Source of the DNA: Spirochaetaceae bacterium
GTDB lineage: Bacteria > Spirochaetota > Spirochaetia > Treponematales > Breznakiellaceae
DNA: 6,186 bases
Reading direction: 5' to 3'
NCBI GenBank assembly: GCA_031280455.1
Contig: JAITGR010000028.1
Location: 1 to 6,186 of the forward strand
Shown here piece by piece: positions 5,920-6,186 of the stretch. Below the pieces are notes generated by a model. The model did not search any database. It was not told the origin of the DNA and saw nothing but the letters and a program-made list of their open reading frames with translations. The translations under genes and the position numbers were made by a program. The first letter of the stretch is position 1; each line of letters starts with the position of its first letter.

Positions 5920-6186
5920 TTAGGCCAGCGCCGCGTACGCGCTGACGATGGCGGCCTGGGCGGTAATGTACGTTGACATAACGGCAATGAGCGCCTTTTT
6001 TGTCATTGGCCGTACGGTGTTGAACCAGGCCAGCAGCGCGTCGGAGACAAAAAACAGCAGCGCGCCGCCTGTCAGCGCAAGCGCGGGCAGGTTTTTGTAG
6101 TACGCAAAAACCCGCGCCGCGAAGACAACCAAAAGGCAGACCGCGCTTGCGTACAGCGCGCCGGCCACACGCAGCGGGGCGGCGGC
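5920..6186 (-). CDS. YhhN/TMEM86-family membrane protein, C-terminal part (start outside window)
   Basis: The frame is open to the right edge, and 88 residues of the C-terminus are visible. They are strongly hydrophobic and form about three membrane helices. GGALLFFVSDALLAWFNTV followed by STYITAQAAIVSAYA matches the conserved end of the YhhN family, where a phase (F/L)xxSDxxLA segment is followed by a TYxxAQ helix. The animal relative TMEM86 is a lysoplasmalogenase that hydrolyses the vinyl-ether bond of lysoplasmalogens; bacterial members are mostly of unproven function. A lipid-ether role here is therefore only possible, though plasmalogens do occur in some anaerobic bacteria. A GTG at 6168 lies within the frame but is probably internal, because full-length members exceed 200 residues. 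It ends about 48 nt before the preferred lepB start, in the same direction, and is probably the first visible gene of the operon. Confidence 0.75.
   Translation of the reverse strand, partial: AAAPLRVAGALYASAVCLLVVFAARVFAYYKNLPALALTGGALLFFVSDALLAWFNTVRPMTKKALIAVMSTYITAQAAIVSAYAALA

Overview
The window is a compact, GC-rich bacterial segment (roughly 60% GC by eye) with almost no non-coding DNA. Six genes run in the same direction on the minus strand with gaps of 1 to about 50 nt or small overlaps, so they look like one operon. In order of transcription they are: the C-terminal part of a YhhN/TMEM86-family membrane protein (5920 to the right edge), two different signal peptidase I genes joined by an ATGA stop/start overlap (4843-5871 and 4088-4846), a fused 3-dehydroquinate dehydratase/shikimate dehydrogenase (aroDE, 2585-4072), a D-aminoacylase-like amidohydrolase (1180-2583) and tRNA pseudouridine synthase B (truB, 295-1173). 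On the left, the 3' part of an O6-alkylguanine-DNA alkyltransferase gene (2-319) runs on the plus strand and meets truB tail to tail with a 25-bp coding overlap.

The organism cannot be fixed from this sequence alone. The AroD-AroE fusion order, the tandem SPase I genes and the style of the proteins fit a GC-rich member of the Spirochaetota, perhaps Treponema-like. That is an inference from family knowledge, not a measured match. AroDE fusions are also known in chlamydiae and plants.

The genes do not form one pathway. They combine protein export (two signal peptidases), aromatic amino acid/chorismate synthesis (AroDE), tRNA modification (TruB), DNA repair (Ogt), a probable lipid-linked membrane enzyme (YhhN) and a metallo-amidohydrolase of unknown substrate. 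The order looks like a housekeeping operon held together by tight spacing and translational coupling. Clear Shine-Dalgarno sites decide the starts of lepB2, aroDE and the amidohydrolase, whereas truB has none and probably depends on re-initiation after the amidohydrolase stop.

I saw no rRNA, tRNA, CRISPR array, insertion sequence or phage gene, and no stretch above 300 bases lacks a gene. No convincing promoter or intrinsic terminator serves the operon inside the window, so its promoter presumably lies beyond the right edge. I did not find evidence of a new defence or mobile system. The points most worth checking are the divergent second signal peptidase, the altered shikimate-binding motif in AroDE, and small hairpins near the two lepB starts.
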